Assembly (NCBI GenBank): GCA_014529385.2
Contig: CM043948.1
Span: forward strand, 23,614,451 to 23,678,450
DNA from: Adiantum capillus-veneris
Lineage: Eukaryota > Streptophyta > Polypodiopsida > Polypodiales > Pteridaceae
Direction: 5' to 3'
Length of the DNA stretch: 64,000 nucleotides
Part shown: positions 12,345 to 23,330 of the stretch, piece after piece
Layout of the letters: each line of letters opens with the position of its first letter
Position numbering within the stretch: position 1 is the stretch's first letter
Translations under genes and position numbers: made by a program
The notes under the pieces: model-generated
Seen by the model: the letters and a program-made list of their open reading frames with translations, nothing else
What the model was told of the DNA's origin: nothing
The model's database searches: none

Positions 12345-13962
12345 CTAATGCATACTATTTAAAATTTCAATAATGATCTCCTTGTTGGCCGAGCAGAGAG
12401 GCCAAGAGTTTTTTGTGAGAAAGAGCTTAATAGTACCTTGCACCTCCTTCAAGGAAAACCCATTGGATTTGTATTTTTTAATCAGGTGACACATTGCCTT
12501 AAAGGCAATGAAAGAGTCTGAGGATGAATACATAATGAGATACATCATGCCAAGACAAGTTTTTAGTGCTACCTTATGCGATCGATTAATTTTCCTTTTA
12601 ACATACTCAATTTGGCCAAGGTTTAGAATGTCTCTCTTCCAAGAGAATTTAGTGACAAATTTCCCAATTAATGGAGAGAGAAGTGAAAGTTCAAAGTTTG
12701 AAAAGGTTGTTTTGGTAACAACTCTCTTGTCATCAATATACATGCACTCCATGAAAGGCATTCAAGCTTAAGACTATCAAGATATATTTGTGCTAAACAG
12801 TCAGCAAAGATGGGATTATTCAAACTAAACACATCATCCATATACCTGTAGGTCTGTTGAAAAAGTGTTAGATCAATAGTGTTGGCCAATGTTTCTAACT
12901 ATTTAAGAAACCATCTATACTCAAAAAGGCTAAGTAAAGATTGCACATGACTGGTGAATAGGAGAGTCCCATAGGGATACCATGGATTTGCTGATAGCAT
13001 TGATCACCTAGCTGAACAAAGCAATTTTTAAGTAGCCATTCAATAAGATCAATTAGATTACAAAGATCATAATGGATCGATGGTCCTTTGTGTTTGTTTT
13101 TGACCCATCTAGGACTTCTGGCTAATGAAATGGAATGATATCCCATTCTATTCCTCCTTCCAAACACCCATTTACTAATCTGTTGGAGGACAAAGAAACG
13201 CCCAAAAGGCTCAAAAAGTGAGAGGTTTTCATAGCACTGAGTGATATCTGTTGAAAACATGGAAAAAATACAATGTGGAAGATTTATGAACACTTCAGTT
13301 GTGTTCTTTACGGCCAAAGTTATTGACCTTAAGGCCAATGAAAGCCTTCACCGTTGTGAATTTTTCATCACAAATAGTATTGAAGTCAATGAGAATTAGA
13401 ATAAGGAAGGAAGTAATAACACTTGTGGCGTGTAACATAGTACAATTAGAGGCATCTAAAATCCATCTGAACTTGTGCTTGTGACTCTTACAGGTTGGAA
13501 AAAGTATGTGAAGTTTAGAACTCTGGGTTTCTAGTCTAAAATGACCAAGTGAAGAGTGAAGGTATTGAATAGCTGCCTCATGGTTCATTTCCGAGAGCAA
13601 GAATTCTGGTCCCTTTAACTTGGTCTCAGCTACCACCTTGGCCAAGTGTTTGCATATGCAAGTGGGTATATGCGGGGCTTTGTCAAGCCCGACCACAAAC
13701 CAATCTTGTTTTAGTTTATTTAATAGGGCAGAAAGCCATGTTGTTCCTGGATTAACCATGTAGGTGGGATAGACCCAATGCATGTTTGGAAATGAGAGAA
13801 GAGTGAATCAAAAAGTCTAGCATGTTGTAGACTGTCTAGATCCACTAGCTTGGCTCTGTCAGCCAAGCAATTAAGTAGTGCGACAAAAGCCAAGTGTGGG
13901 TTTAGTGGCTGAAGTGGGATATGATTCAGACCCTTCCCGAGTAGGTCTTTGATTTCTTTCAA
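12345..13962 (-). pseudogene. Penelope-like reverse transcriptase pseudogene
   Basis: Read 5' to 3' on the minus strand, frames from 13962 give LLGKGLNHIPLQPLNPH, the conserved start of Penelope-type RTs. Then come WFVVGLDKAPHIPTCICK and KFRWILDASNCTMLHA. At 12895-13338 there is motif A, FSTDITQCYENLSL (catalytic Asp), and motif B, QIHGIPMGLSYSPVMCNLYL. At 12668-12889 there is motif C, TYRYMDDVFSLNNP, with both catalytic Asp residues. The 138-residue piece 12345-12761 is the thumb-like end. At least four frameshifts or stops separate the blocks. No GIY-YIG endonuclease is seen after the RT. The order and spacing fit Penelope-like elements better than LINE or LTR RTs. The placement is by motif recognition only. 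Confidence 0.7.
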
Positions 13963-15750
13963 ACTTATTAAAGAGAGATCAGTAGTGCATATGTGTTGTC
14001 CAAATTCCTTGAATTCAGTATATTAGTTTTTAAAGAGAGAGCACTTACAAGCTGGTTGCTTTACAAAAGTGAGAAATTCAGTTGAATACACCAAATTCTT
14101 CAAAGGAGGGTCAAAAGTCCAACCGAATGTTAGTTCATTCAACCTGCCAGTGTTACCAAGAAGCATATTGAATCATATATTTTGGTGCAAAGAAATCAAA
14201 GATACGATTTGTGAAGCAGCAATGAACAATCTGTTTCCTTTGCTTATCATCCTTGAACAGAAAGAACTTCCCAGAAGCAGTCCGATTGATCTAAAAAGCA
14301 AAACAATCAAGAGTTAAACATTTTCTTGATAGGGAGATTCTTTCCTTTCCCTCTTACATAACTTCTAGATTTACCACGTCCTTTAGAGGACCCAGGTGTA
14401 GAGGAAGGAGATAGAAAGGAAGTGATGGAGTGTGAAGCAGAACTAGTTAGAAGGGATCTTTTATTAAGAGTAGGGGTTTCCTCTGTATCAAGTGAAGGTT
14501 TTAGCAGGGACAAAATATGTTTGATTCCCTAAGAAGCACTAAGGTTGCAGAGAAAATGGCTGGGTGCATCCAGTTTCATCTTTTTTAGAATCTCATACAT
14601 AAAATTCCTAAAATACAAATACACGATCTTGGCTTGCACAACTTCCTTAGCTTGATCCCCAAGCCAAGAACAAATTATAGGGATGAAGTGCTCCTCTATA
14701 TGTGATGGAAAAAGGTCCTCAAGATGATTGAGGAGGAGCCAGATAGCATGATTGAACTAGAGGATGTTACTTTCATAATCAGCTTTTGCATCCAAAGCTT
14801 TGCAAGCACACTTGATGTAAGATCGGTAAATGTTCCAAATAAACTCTGATAGAACTCACTTCTTTGTTTGGAAAAAGTCATTGTCCCCTTAGTTTTGACA
14901 TAAATGTCAGATAGGACCGGGCACTTCCTAGAATCCAAGAAGTTCATGCTAAAGGGTGCTTTTATGACATCTCCTTTGTCCAAGAATTGAACCCCTTTGA
15001 GGATTTCCAGACAACAGTCTTCACTTGTGGAGGTTGGAAGGGCTGCAAGGTAAAGCCAAGTCTCAAAGGAAATGGGTGCAACAAAGGCTTTATTCTAAAG
15101 CTCCCAAAGACACTGGTCAAGCTCGATTCCCTCAATGTTAATCTGCCTAGGTGGGAGGAAGGGAAAACATTCGGAGACGTTAGGAACCATATCAAGTAGA
15201 GAGATCTCATCGACGAGCTAACTCCTTTTTGAAAGCTTTTTACTGATTCCAAATCCGCATCATCCCTACAAAAGAGGCCTTTTGGGACCTTAGCAGGATC
15301 AAATGACTTAGTGGTAGCAAAACAAGAGGTAAGGTCACAAAGCTTCCTGATGAAGTTGGACAAACCTTCTCCCTTGGCTGAAAACTGTAGCAAGCCTGAT
15401 TTATGACTCATTTCTATAGCAGAAAGTTTGGAAGCCATCTTTTGAAGGTGAAGAAGTCCTTCATTTGCATCAACATTCAAATTGGCAAGGACAAGTACCC
15501 AGTCGTTGAATGTTAACAGATTCATGATAGAATCATGGGTATCTGTAACCTTTGAGTATTTGTTTAGGAGTGAAATGGCCATGGGATCTTGAATGAGTTT
15601 AATCAGGAGGAGGGATGCCGAGGAGAACGGCAGGGTGGAAAGGTCAAGTTCAGCAGAGATAGTGACAATCTGAAGCCAAAATAAAATTATAAGAATATAA
15701 GAAAAATCTAAAAGAGGAGTTGGTAGGTATTCCATCTTAAAATCAACCAA
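13963..15750 (-). pseudogene. Upstream part of the Penelope-like element (unrecognised N-terminal protein)
   Basis: Directly upstream of the RT on the minus strand lies a long frame of 262 codons (14962-15750). It continues with a frameshift into 14696-14983 and then a basic, Ser-rich segment (14307-14513; TPGSSKGRGKSRSYVRGKGK). The first part is leucine-rich and helical (SAELDLSTLPFSSASLLLIK, LLHLQKMASKLSAIEMS). No GIY-YIG or CCHH motif is visible. The shared strand and spacing suggest it belongs to the same element as a long N-terminal region, but it could be another gene. Between 13963 and 14306 the frames are broken. Confidence 0.4.
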
Positions 15751-16790
15751 GACAAAGGTCCTAATGGTTGTGTGGGATACCCCCTATCCTAGAAAATATG
15801 GTTGCAAGCCATACCTTCTAGGGATAGAAATATTGTAGACTAGGTCTTGGTGTCCTAGGTCTAAACTCGACCAAAGAGCACCCATGTGCTTATGGAGAGA
15901 GAGTTCTAATTATTAACAATATACATTAACACATGAGATAAAAATACAAAGACCTTTGACTACAATTATAGTACCAAATCATGTATTCATTAGACAGATA
16001 TTTAAAAAATACATTCACATTTATAGACCAAAACTATGTAAAATGGTCCTGTATAGTGAGGCACTTAAATGTACAACACTTCTTCTTTTCAATGAGCAAC
16101 CAAGGAGAGAGCACCCTTACTTGCATCCACCAATAAGAAAACAACCAAGTGGTTAGCTTTCCAACAACATTACAGGTAATTGGGGTGACTCTAGTTGTCA
16201 TCCATGTCACCTAGGCACTAGAAAGAAAAGGAAAAAAGATGCTGCTATAAAATTTATGATATGTAAAAACTTTTGGTATTATTTCCCTCATTGATCATGA
16301 GTTTCTTGACAAACCAAGTAAATTGAAACCCTTTGTTAAGTAAGAAAAACCAGCAAGCTATTTGGGCCAGTATTTTCGATGCAACTTCCATAATACCATA
16401 ACAAAAAACCTATATACCAATGCCATCAGTAGCCCAAATAAGTTCAGCCTAAGCAACATGTCCAAGCAATTGCTGTCCTGATCAATTGCCTCTTTTAGAA
16501 GTCATATACAACCAAAAAGGTCATGATTTTTGAAGCAGTCTAATGTAAGAAGTGTTAGCAAAACACTGTATAAAAGTGTAACAAAAACCAGTAGTAGTCA
16601 ATAGGAAGCCTTGGAGCAGCACGCTAGATGCCCAACAGAAGGCTATCAAAAGCCAATAAAGCCACTGAGCCAAAAGTTTGAAATTAATCAAAAGGCCAAG
16701 TAGGCTGATGAATCATCAAGAAGTCGACAATCAGCAAGAAAGGATTGTAATCATCTTACCAAACTATGGAAAATTTCTAGAGCCTTTAAG

Positions 16791-17012
16791 TTATGTAACT
16801 GCAAATATCAATAACCTATCTCCGACTACCAGTAGCCTACAAATTGGGAGATAATCTATGCCATCAAGCTTTTTTGGTTTTGCTTCTTGGATGTAGGATG
16901 GGAGAATCTCAACCAGAGCAAGCCCTGTACTATCCAAATAAGTTCCCATGAGCTTAGCCAATTCTCCCTTATCAAGACCAGAGATAGTATTATCCATTAT
17001 GGTGGTCAACAA
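16791..17012 (-). pseudogene. Gene-like fragment 1 in copy B
   Basis: Counterpart of 8130-8345, here uninterrupted: MDNTISGLDKGELAKLMGTY, LDSTGLALVEILPSYIQEA, KKLDGIDYLPI. The more intact copy suggests the ancestral protein. The family is not recognised. Confidence 0.4.
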
Positions 17013-17844
17013 CTAGTGGCCAGAAAAAAGTGTCTTTCAAAAAGTGAGAGAGCTCGCAATCGTGAACCAGAGAGCTATCCCTTAGAGCCAAAAAGCCTTG
17101 ATCTGGCTCGCAATATCTGGTATAGCAATTGAATACAATCTAACTCAAATGATGCAGAACATAGAGCTATGTAAAGGTCTAGAGACACCCTAGACCCCAT
17201 ATTAACAAAATAAAGCAGAAGTGGTTAAAACTAGACAAAAAACCAGCTAAAATATAGAAATGCAGATAGCAGCCAGTATGTAAGGCTTTGGTTATCAAAA
17301 GTACAAATGTCATTCAACTGATTCTAGAGAAACATTTTGTTTAGCTTGAAAGAGGTAGATATGAATGAGGCAAGCTCATCACAATCCAAGCCCCAATGCC
17401 CAATCCAAACGAGTAGCAGCCAATATCTTCATTCAACTTCAGCTAGATTATTGGGATACAACCTTCTCCAATCTTTCCACATCAGAAAAAAGAGTTGGGT
17501 CACATCCCTAAAGCAACAAGGCAGTGTTACACAAAGAAAAACACCAGATCATTACCAACAGAGGTCCAAGCAAGCAGTAAAAGGAAATTCCAAATCCACC
17601 TGGGCGAGCATATATCCAAAAGGTTCAACTACAGATCATGATATTTATCAAGTGGTACCTTCAAACTTGTAGCTCTTGTACACAATCCAGCAAAATGAGT
17701 AAAACCAGAGGAGCCTAAATTCACTCATATCCTTTACTCAAAAGAACCCAATGCCAAGTAGTATTCAATTAATTCCATCCATTCAAAATGTAAAGGGGGA
17801 CTCATTCCACCATCCCCTGTCAATTATTTGTTAGGCAAACAATA

Positions 17845-18082
17845 CGGGTTCTTTGCAAGGGCTGTCATCCCCACCTAACTCTTCTGCAATCTCGTTTCTC
17901 ACATATATAGAAAGTCTTGATTATGTTAGGTTACTATTAAGGTTGTAGCCAACCTCATCAGCCCAAGTACATATCTCAGTTGGAGACAATAGTCTTATCA
18001 AACCATTAGCTAGGTGGAATTCCCACCACTCACTCAAAGCCATTAGCAGTGAACATAAAAATGTTAGCAGTTTGCATCCTGA
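17845..18082 (-). pseudogene. Gene-like fragment 2 in copy B
   Basis: Counterpart of 9140-9397 by DNA similarity (ALSEW..FHLANGL region), with substitutions and small indels that break the frame compared with copy A. Confidence 0.4.
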
Positions 18083-18317
18083 GTAACCATGTAGTGTTAT
18101 ATTCGGAAGAAAGAAATGTTATATGAATAACAACACTACACCATGTGAAAAGTAGTCAAGTATATTAAAAATCAGAGAGGCCAGCATTCATCCTGAAGTG
18201 ATGAGTTACCCCTTCATCCCATAAATCTCAGGCCAAAGAAATCATGTCTTCTTAGGATGTAACCAATGTCAAATGTAGCCCTACCTATTCATTTTATTCT
18301 GAAAAGGCAGTAACATG

Positions 18318-18321
18318 TTAA
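18318..18321. repeat. TTAA target duplication, left
   Basis: TTAA precedes the CACTAG end at 18322. The undisturbed site in copy A reads CATGTTAAGC. Confidence 0.8.
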
Positions 18322-19638
18322 CACTAGTTCTATAATTGGACACTTAAGTGTCCTGAGACACTAAAGTGTCCTGTTTTTCTACCATGTTTTGGCAACTTAT
18401 TTGTCACGCTAGAAAGACGTTTTTTACACCTTGCTTCTATCATAGATTGGTTATGAGTGAAATAAAACACTGGATTTTTCTCCATATCAAAATCCAATCT
18501 GTATGGAGAGAATTCTCGTAAGTTCTAAGACATAAATTCTAGTAAAATTTCAAGTTGTTTCGCCACAAAAATCATAAAATTATTATATATTTTTGTAGAG
18601 ATGGACTTTTTTATGTTTATGAAAGCCAAGTGTTAGTATTTAGTGTTACAAAAGAATGGAATTCACTTCAAAGATAAGTTTTCAAGTCACATGTAAGCTA
18701 TAGACATAATTTCATACTTGAGCACGTGCAGAATAAGAGCATAATTTTGGTCTTTCAAAGGTCCCCTCATGACATTGGTACTATTCTAGTGCAATTTGAC
18801 AACTACAAATGACTTTATATGTTTAAACCAAGAAACTACATATTTTTTGGGCTCCCTAACTCAAGTAAATCTCGTTGCTTGAACTCTATCTTGAATTTTT
18901 TATCGTGCAAAAACTCTTAAAAATCTTGCTTTCTCCATAATAACATTGAAACCAAGGTTTTAGGCAACCCAATTGTGTATGTACCATGTACTTTGATACA
19001 TTTAGTTGATCTACATGGAAAGTTTGATATTATTTAAGGTTTTGAATGCTTATGTCTCAAGAATAAAAAAATGAAAGTTTTCTCTTATTCAGATTTGAAA
19101 TTTTAAAATGATCCAATACTTGTTGCATACCAAAGCCCTTTTTTTTGCCACCTTAAGTGCTCAATGGAAAGGGCAAGCAATGTATCACTTTTTAAAACTC
19201 ACAAATACATCAGAAACATATTTTTCTTTGTATACAATGATATGCTTGAAATGACCATATCAAACACATGGAGCTTTTCAATATTTTATATACTCCAAAG
19301 TCAATTCTTTTCCACATGAAACTTTCAATTATCTATAGCAAAATTGTGGAAGAGTCACCTAAAATTTTATACAAGGTCGCTTCAATTTTTCTTGAGCTTA
19401 TAAAAGCAATTTCTTCAAAGCATCAATCGCAGTCTTACGAGGGTCAACTTGATGAGTATAGTTCTTGATCATGATAGATTCTAAAATGTAAGGTTATATT
19501 TTTAAAAGACCCTCTAGCTACCATATTTAAGCATATCAAGAGGGTTTTCTTAAATAAACCGTCTAATGCAAGTAGCATTTAATTTAAATTTGTTAAAAAA
19601 GGACACTTAAAGTGTCATGTTTTGGTACCAAACTAGTG
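18322..19638. mobile_element. Non-autonomous DNA transposon, TTAA-flanked, CACTAG termini (1,317 bp)
   Basis: The ends are inverted: left CACTAGTTCTATAATTGG, right CCAAACTAGTG (the complement starts CACTAGTTTGG). Both ends carry inner copies of GGACACTTAAGTGTCC-like palindromes (18340-18377 and 19601-19617). TTAA occurs on both sides. Copy A of the surrounding repeat is an empty-site reference with a single TTAA. There is no transposase; the longest frame (66 codons, 19268-19468) is AT-rich and unrecognised. The CACTA-like tip suggests the CACTA group, but those duplicate 3 bp. TTAA duplication is typical of piggyBac, whose ends begin CCC. It therefore fits neither family cleanly. Confidence 0.8.
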
Positions 19639-19642
19639 TTAA
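19639..19642. repeat. TTAA target duplication, right
   Basis: TTAA directly follows the ACTAGTG end of the transposon. Confidence 0.8.
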
Positions 19643-20071
19643 GCTTTTGAAATATGATCATACCCTGCAAACCAATCATCCATACAATGTATTTAAGCAA
19701 ATATATGTTTGACATTCACCGAAAGAGATTTAAAATACATGTTTGACATTCTTCAAAAACAATGACTGCCCGTGATGCAAGCCATTCCAAAATCCCAAGA
19801 CCATTATCTTTATAGAATTGTTTCTTGTTTATGCAGGAAAAGACCATAGCTAGAGTTGAATTTTCTAATCTGCTACTCTAAATTTTTACTTAATCACTTG
19901 ATACAGCTAGTTAAAGCTGTAGAAATGGATCATAGTCAAGTAACTCAGAAGACTAGGCTACCGCCTTCTTGCTAGGGGCCATTGCAAATATATTTGACAA
20001 AAGTTACCCAAATAGAAAGCAGGGCTTGATACAATGCAAAGATAGCAAATGAAGAGAAGAAAAATGTAGTG

Positions 20072-20299
20072 CTAGATGAAAGTTAAGTGAGCACTATGCT
20101 CATCTTTTGTAGTGGTAGCCAGTTGATGTAGACCACATTTGTTACACCTATTCCATGGAGTTGGTTGCAGTGAACAGAATGTCCAGCCCGCCTTCATTTC
20201 AGGCTGAGCCAGAGCAAGAATCTTGTGGATCCCATATATGGGGTTAAGTCTAATTAGCCAGCTATTTGCAATGTTGTAGTAAAACCCAAAGCAGAACAC
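20072..20299 (-). pseudogene. Gene-like fragment 3 in copy B
   Basis: Uninterrupted frame with NSWLIRLNPIYGIHKILALA, EMKAGWTFCSLQPTPWNRC, NKCGLHQLATTTKDEH, the counterpart of 10130-10290. The CX2C pair is conserved between copies. The gene is unidentified. Confidence 0.4.
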
Positions 20300-20598
20300 A
20301 TAGCACAGTTACAGCAAGGGACTCAGCACCCAAATGGAGTGCAATAACTACACGATGGTGGTGCCATAATAATTAAGTGGAATAAAGAGGTTACTACCCA
20401 CCCCGGTTAATAGGTGGTTCACATTTGTAGATCTAGTTATAACAAAAAATAGGAGCTATAGGCGCTAAGGGGTGCATACACCACAAGATTTGAGGCATAA
20501 TTAATAGTGGAAGAGAGAAAGAAAGAAAGAGAGAGAGACAAAGACATCCATCCTAGAGAGGGCTTGTAGTAAGATGTTAAAAAAGCTAGTGGATCAAT

Positions 20599-20602
<4 letters not shown>

Positions 20603-20639
<37 letters not shown>
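20603..20639. repeat. (GA)n microsatellite at a breakpoint
   Basis: GA run that marks the junction between direct repeat copy B and the truncated LTR. Confidence 0.9.
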
Positions 20640-20642
<3 letters not shown>

Positions 20643-20861
20643 GTGGGCGATTGAGCAATGGCGAGTACAATAGCAGTGAGGAGGACGATAGTAGTGGTGG
20701 ATTCTTTCTCTCAATGCGCGTAGGATTCCCTCAAGGTTAGCAGCGTAGGAGGTGAATGACACACCATATGTAGTCATAGAGCTTGTATGTGTGCACAAGT
20801 TGTGAAAATTTCAACCTGTGTGGCTTGTGCATGGCATTGGGAAAACTCCCCATAGTTTTCA
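20603..20861 (+). repeat. Truncated 5' LTR of the Ty3 element
   Basis: The segment from the GA tract to CCCCATAGTTTTCA matches the last ~300 bp of the LTR at 26941-28249 (shared GAGTAC, GGAGGACG, TAGTAGTGG, GATTCCCTCA, ACACACCAT, GGGAAAACTCCCCA). About 1 kb of the LTR that should lie to the left is missing. The break is inside the GA tract, where the direct repeat copy B ends. Confidence 0.8.
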
Positions 20862-20865
20862 TTTT

Positions 20866-20883
20866 TGGCGCCGCCATCGGGAA
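20866..20883 (+). promoter_or_regulatory. Primer-binding site of the Ty3 element
   Basis: TGGCGCCGCCATCGGGAA lies 4 bp after the LTR end. It resembles the TGGCGCCGTTGCCGGGGA primer site widely found in plant Ty3 elements. Confidence 0.65.
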
Positions 20884-20958
20884 GCCACTCTATGCCAATC
20901 TCCAACTATAGCCTGCATTTATGTTGAGGTTTTTTTTTTGCATGTTTAGAAGGATAGG

Positions 20959-20959
<1 letters not shown>

Positions 20960-21001
<42 letters not shown>
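20960..21001. repeat. (GT)n microsatellite
   Basis: About 21 GT units in the leader of the Ty3 element. Confidence 0.95.
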
Positions 21002-21002
<1 letters not shown>

Positions 21003-21604
21003 TCTATCTGTGTAGGTCTAGATGTGTTGAAGCTGGTTGTTCTGTATTAATGAATAATTGAAGCTTTTTTGCAATTATGTTTACATTTGACTGTATGGCA
21101 ATGTTACCTTTTTTCTATTTTTTTGTAAATTTAGGCTACTTTGCATTTTTTTTTGAAATTATGAGTTGATATCTCTAAAAACCAATTAAAACTAAAAGAA
21201 AAGAAAATAAAAGAAAAAGAAAAAAAAAACAAAAACTCTTAACTAGTTGTATCTTTTTGGAATTGACAGAAAAAAAAACGACTCCAACTAGCCCCCTTGT
21301 GTAGGCGAGAAAAAAAAAGAGCCCCATTGGCCCCGGTCCTGACCTCGGTCTTGGTCTTGGTCTTGATTTATATACATAGGAAGTAGGGTCCTCCATAGCT
21401 TCCTTACAAGTGAAGGAGTATTGTGTCTCATGTTATATATATACCCCACTTCTCAAGGGAAAAAGGAAGCATGTCAGATCTAAGCTTCACCTTTTCCCTC
21501 CACTAGATTCCTTTAAACTTTCCCTCTTGTGCATACACGGCCAATTAGAAATCAAATATTGGGCGTTACGAGAGTTTCAATAGGAGGGGTAGCCCCAGTA
21601 CTCC
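21002..21604. other. Ty3 leader, no gene seen
   Basis: AT-rich DNA with A-rich purine stretches (21190-21230) between the primer site and gag. No recognisable coding region. Confidence 0.4.
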
Positions 21605-22700
21605 GTGCAGGACCACTGTAGACAAGTCAAGCATGTATATCAAGCTACTGCTCTTGCAACAAGAGGCCAAAACATCAATATCATTGCCATGAGACCGTCT
21701 CTTCAATGCTACAAATGTGGTGGACCACATCGAGTATCTAAGTGTCCTATAGAATGCAAAGGAATGTTGCACCAATGCAAACAATTAAAGGGAGCACATT
21801 GGCAATACCAACACTCACGTCTAATCATTGTGACATAGACCATTTGATTTCCCAATGCCCTAATAATCCAAATGCACCATAGATTACACCATTGAGCATG
21901 ATCAAGATTACCAATGGGGAACCACAAAATACACATGTAGTACTAGTGAACGCACTCACACGATCAATGCTCCAAAACCAAAAGTACAACCTTGAAGAGA
22001 GAGATGCTGCATCAATTGGTCGAGCGAGAAAGAAGAAAATGCGAAGGAAGAGATCACTAAAAGCTACAAATTCAAGCCTAGTTCAAAGACCAACATAGGG
22101 ATCGGTGATGACCCCATGAATGATCATGAAGATGATTCCAATTCAATAGAAACCATGGAGACTAATACTGCCACCATTAGAGAAAAAACCAATGAGGACC
22201 ACCATGATAGGAAATCAAGCAAGTACACGATTAGGGGAAGACATAAGGAAACCACTCCCATACCACCAATGATGCAATGAGTGTCTTCAAGGCTAACCAA
22301 CTCAAGTGAGAGCCTACAAGAGAATCCACAAGGACCAAAACCCAAGGGAAACACGGAGAAAATTGGGACTTATCTAAACCATGTAGAGGAGATTGAGCGA
22401 GTCCAACATTCAAGGAATCTGGTAGAGGAGACCCAAAGAGGGCTTGAGCCAGAATCTAGGTGGATTAGGTGGATACAATGTTCCACACAACCGTAACCTC
22501 AAGGAGATCCCCACCCGTTGGCCATACCTAGTATCAAGGAAGTGAGGTCAAAACATTGAAAAGTGAGCATACACCTTTCTTGATTGAAAGAATGTTTCAT
22601 GGGGAATACTTGACCCCATTGAAGAAATGGAGATCCCATCTTCACCATCCTTAGTTCATGGACTAGAATCTCAAAAGGTTCCCTTGAGCATTGCTAAATA
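21605..22700 (+). pseudogene. gag: Ty3 gag remnant with zinc knuckle
   Basis: The plus-strand frame 21605-21838 contains a knuckle CYKCGGPHRVSKC (CX2CX3HX4C), the form usual in plant Ty3 Gag. Downstream pieces (21892-22098, 22281-22496) are basic then charged and proline-rich, as expected of a Gag-protease linker, but are separated by stops. The matrix/capsid part that should precede the knuckle is not recognisable. It is non-functional. Confidence 0.6.
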
Positions 22701-22929
22701 GTAACGATTTTCATGGCTTCTGAAGTCAGAACCACTATAATGTCTAAATTGTATGGGGATCTAGAGCTATTCCTGGCTCTTTGGTAATTTCTCAATGGAG
22801 AACTAGAAGTTGGCCTACCACAATTTGCACACATGAGTAGTCCCAATGACAACCCAATTGAGAATAAATTCTTAGACTCACAACCCAAACCAAATGAAAG
22901 CGCAATTATTGAAATACGTATAGACAAAG

Positions 22930-23330
22930 TTGAAGCAATACTTTGAAGGCAATGAATCTACTGCAACCCTACCAATCATTACTAAAGGATTAAATGTGAA
23001 GGTAATCCTTGATGGTAAGGCAGGAGTGAGAATTTTAACAAAAAGTTGTTGTTGGGAATCTATGGGAATACCTCATCTTGAAGTCACAAACATTGTGGTA
23101 AAAATGGCCAATAGATCTATCGTTACACCTATTAGAATGCTAAAAGATATCAAGATAAAGGTCCTTGGATACAAGGTAAGGCATACCTTCATTGTTATGG
23201 ATTTCTCCAAGAATCCTATGTCATTTGAGATGATCTTAGGGCATCCATGACTGGTCTAGAAACCATGTCTACTTTTAGTTCCAAGACTCTATCATTCAAG
23301 TTGACCTTGTAAACAATCGAGTGCATCCTT
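22930..23330 (+). pseudogene. Ty3 retropepsin, degenerate
   Basis: Frame 22930-23250 reads VKVILDGKAGVRILTKS, then VVKMANRSIVTPIRML, VRHTFIVMDFSKNP and MILGHP, the order of a plant Ty3 aspartic protease. Related plant elements have D-G-G-[SA]-G at the active site; here it is D-G-K-A-G. It is followed by stops. It lies between the gag knuckle and RT of the same element. Confidence 0.65.

Larger units (their letters stand above)
15904..20602. repeat. Large direct repeat, copy B (4.7 kb including a transposon)
   Basis: Second copy of 7234-10619, same orientation. A short GA run (15894-15903) sits at its left edge. At its right edge, GGATCAATTGGAGAGAG runs into a GA tract that continues as the Ty3 LTR remnant at 20603. 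A 1,317-bp element (18322-19638) interrupts it; excising it restores collinearity with copy A. The two copies are similar enough to align by eye nearly everywhere, so the duplication is not very old; identity was not computed. Confidence 0.85.

Noticed and set aside
18322-19638. Calling the TTAA element piggyBac
   Set aside because: The tips are CACTAG, not CCC, and no transposase is present; TTAA duplication alone is not enough.
7234-20602. Calling the 3.4-kb repeats LTRs
   Set aside because: No TG...CA ends, primer site or polypurine tract at the edges; the edges are GA tracts.
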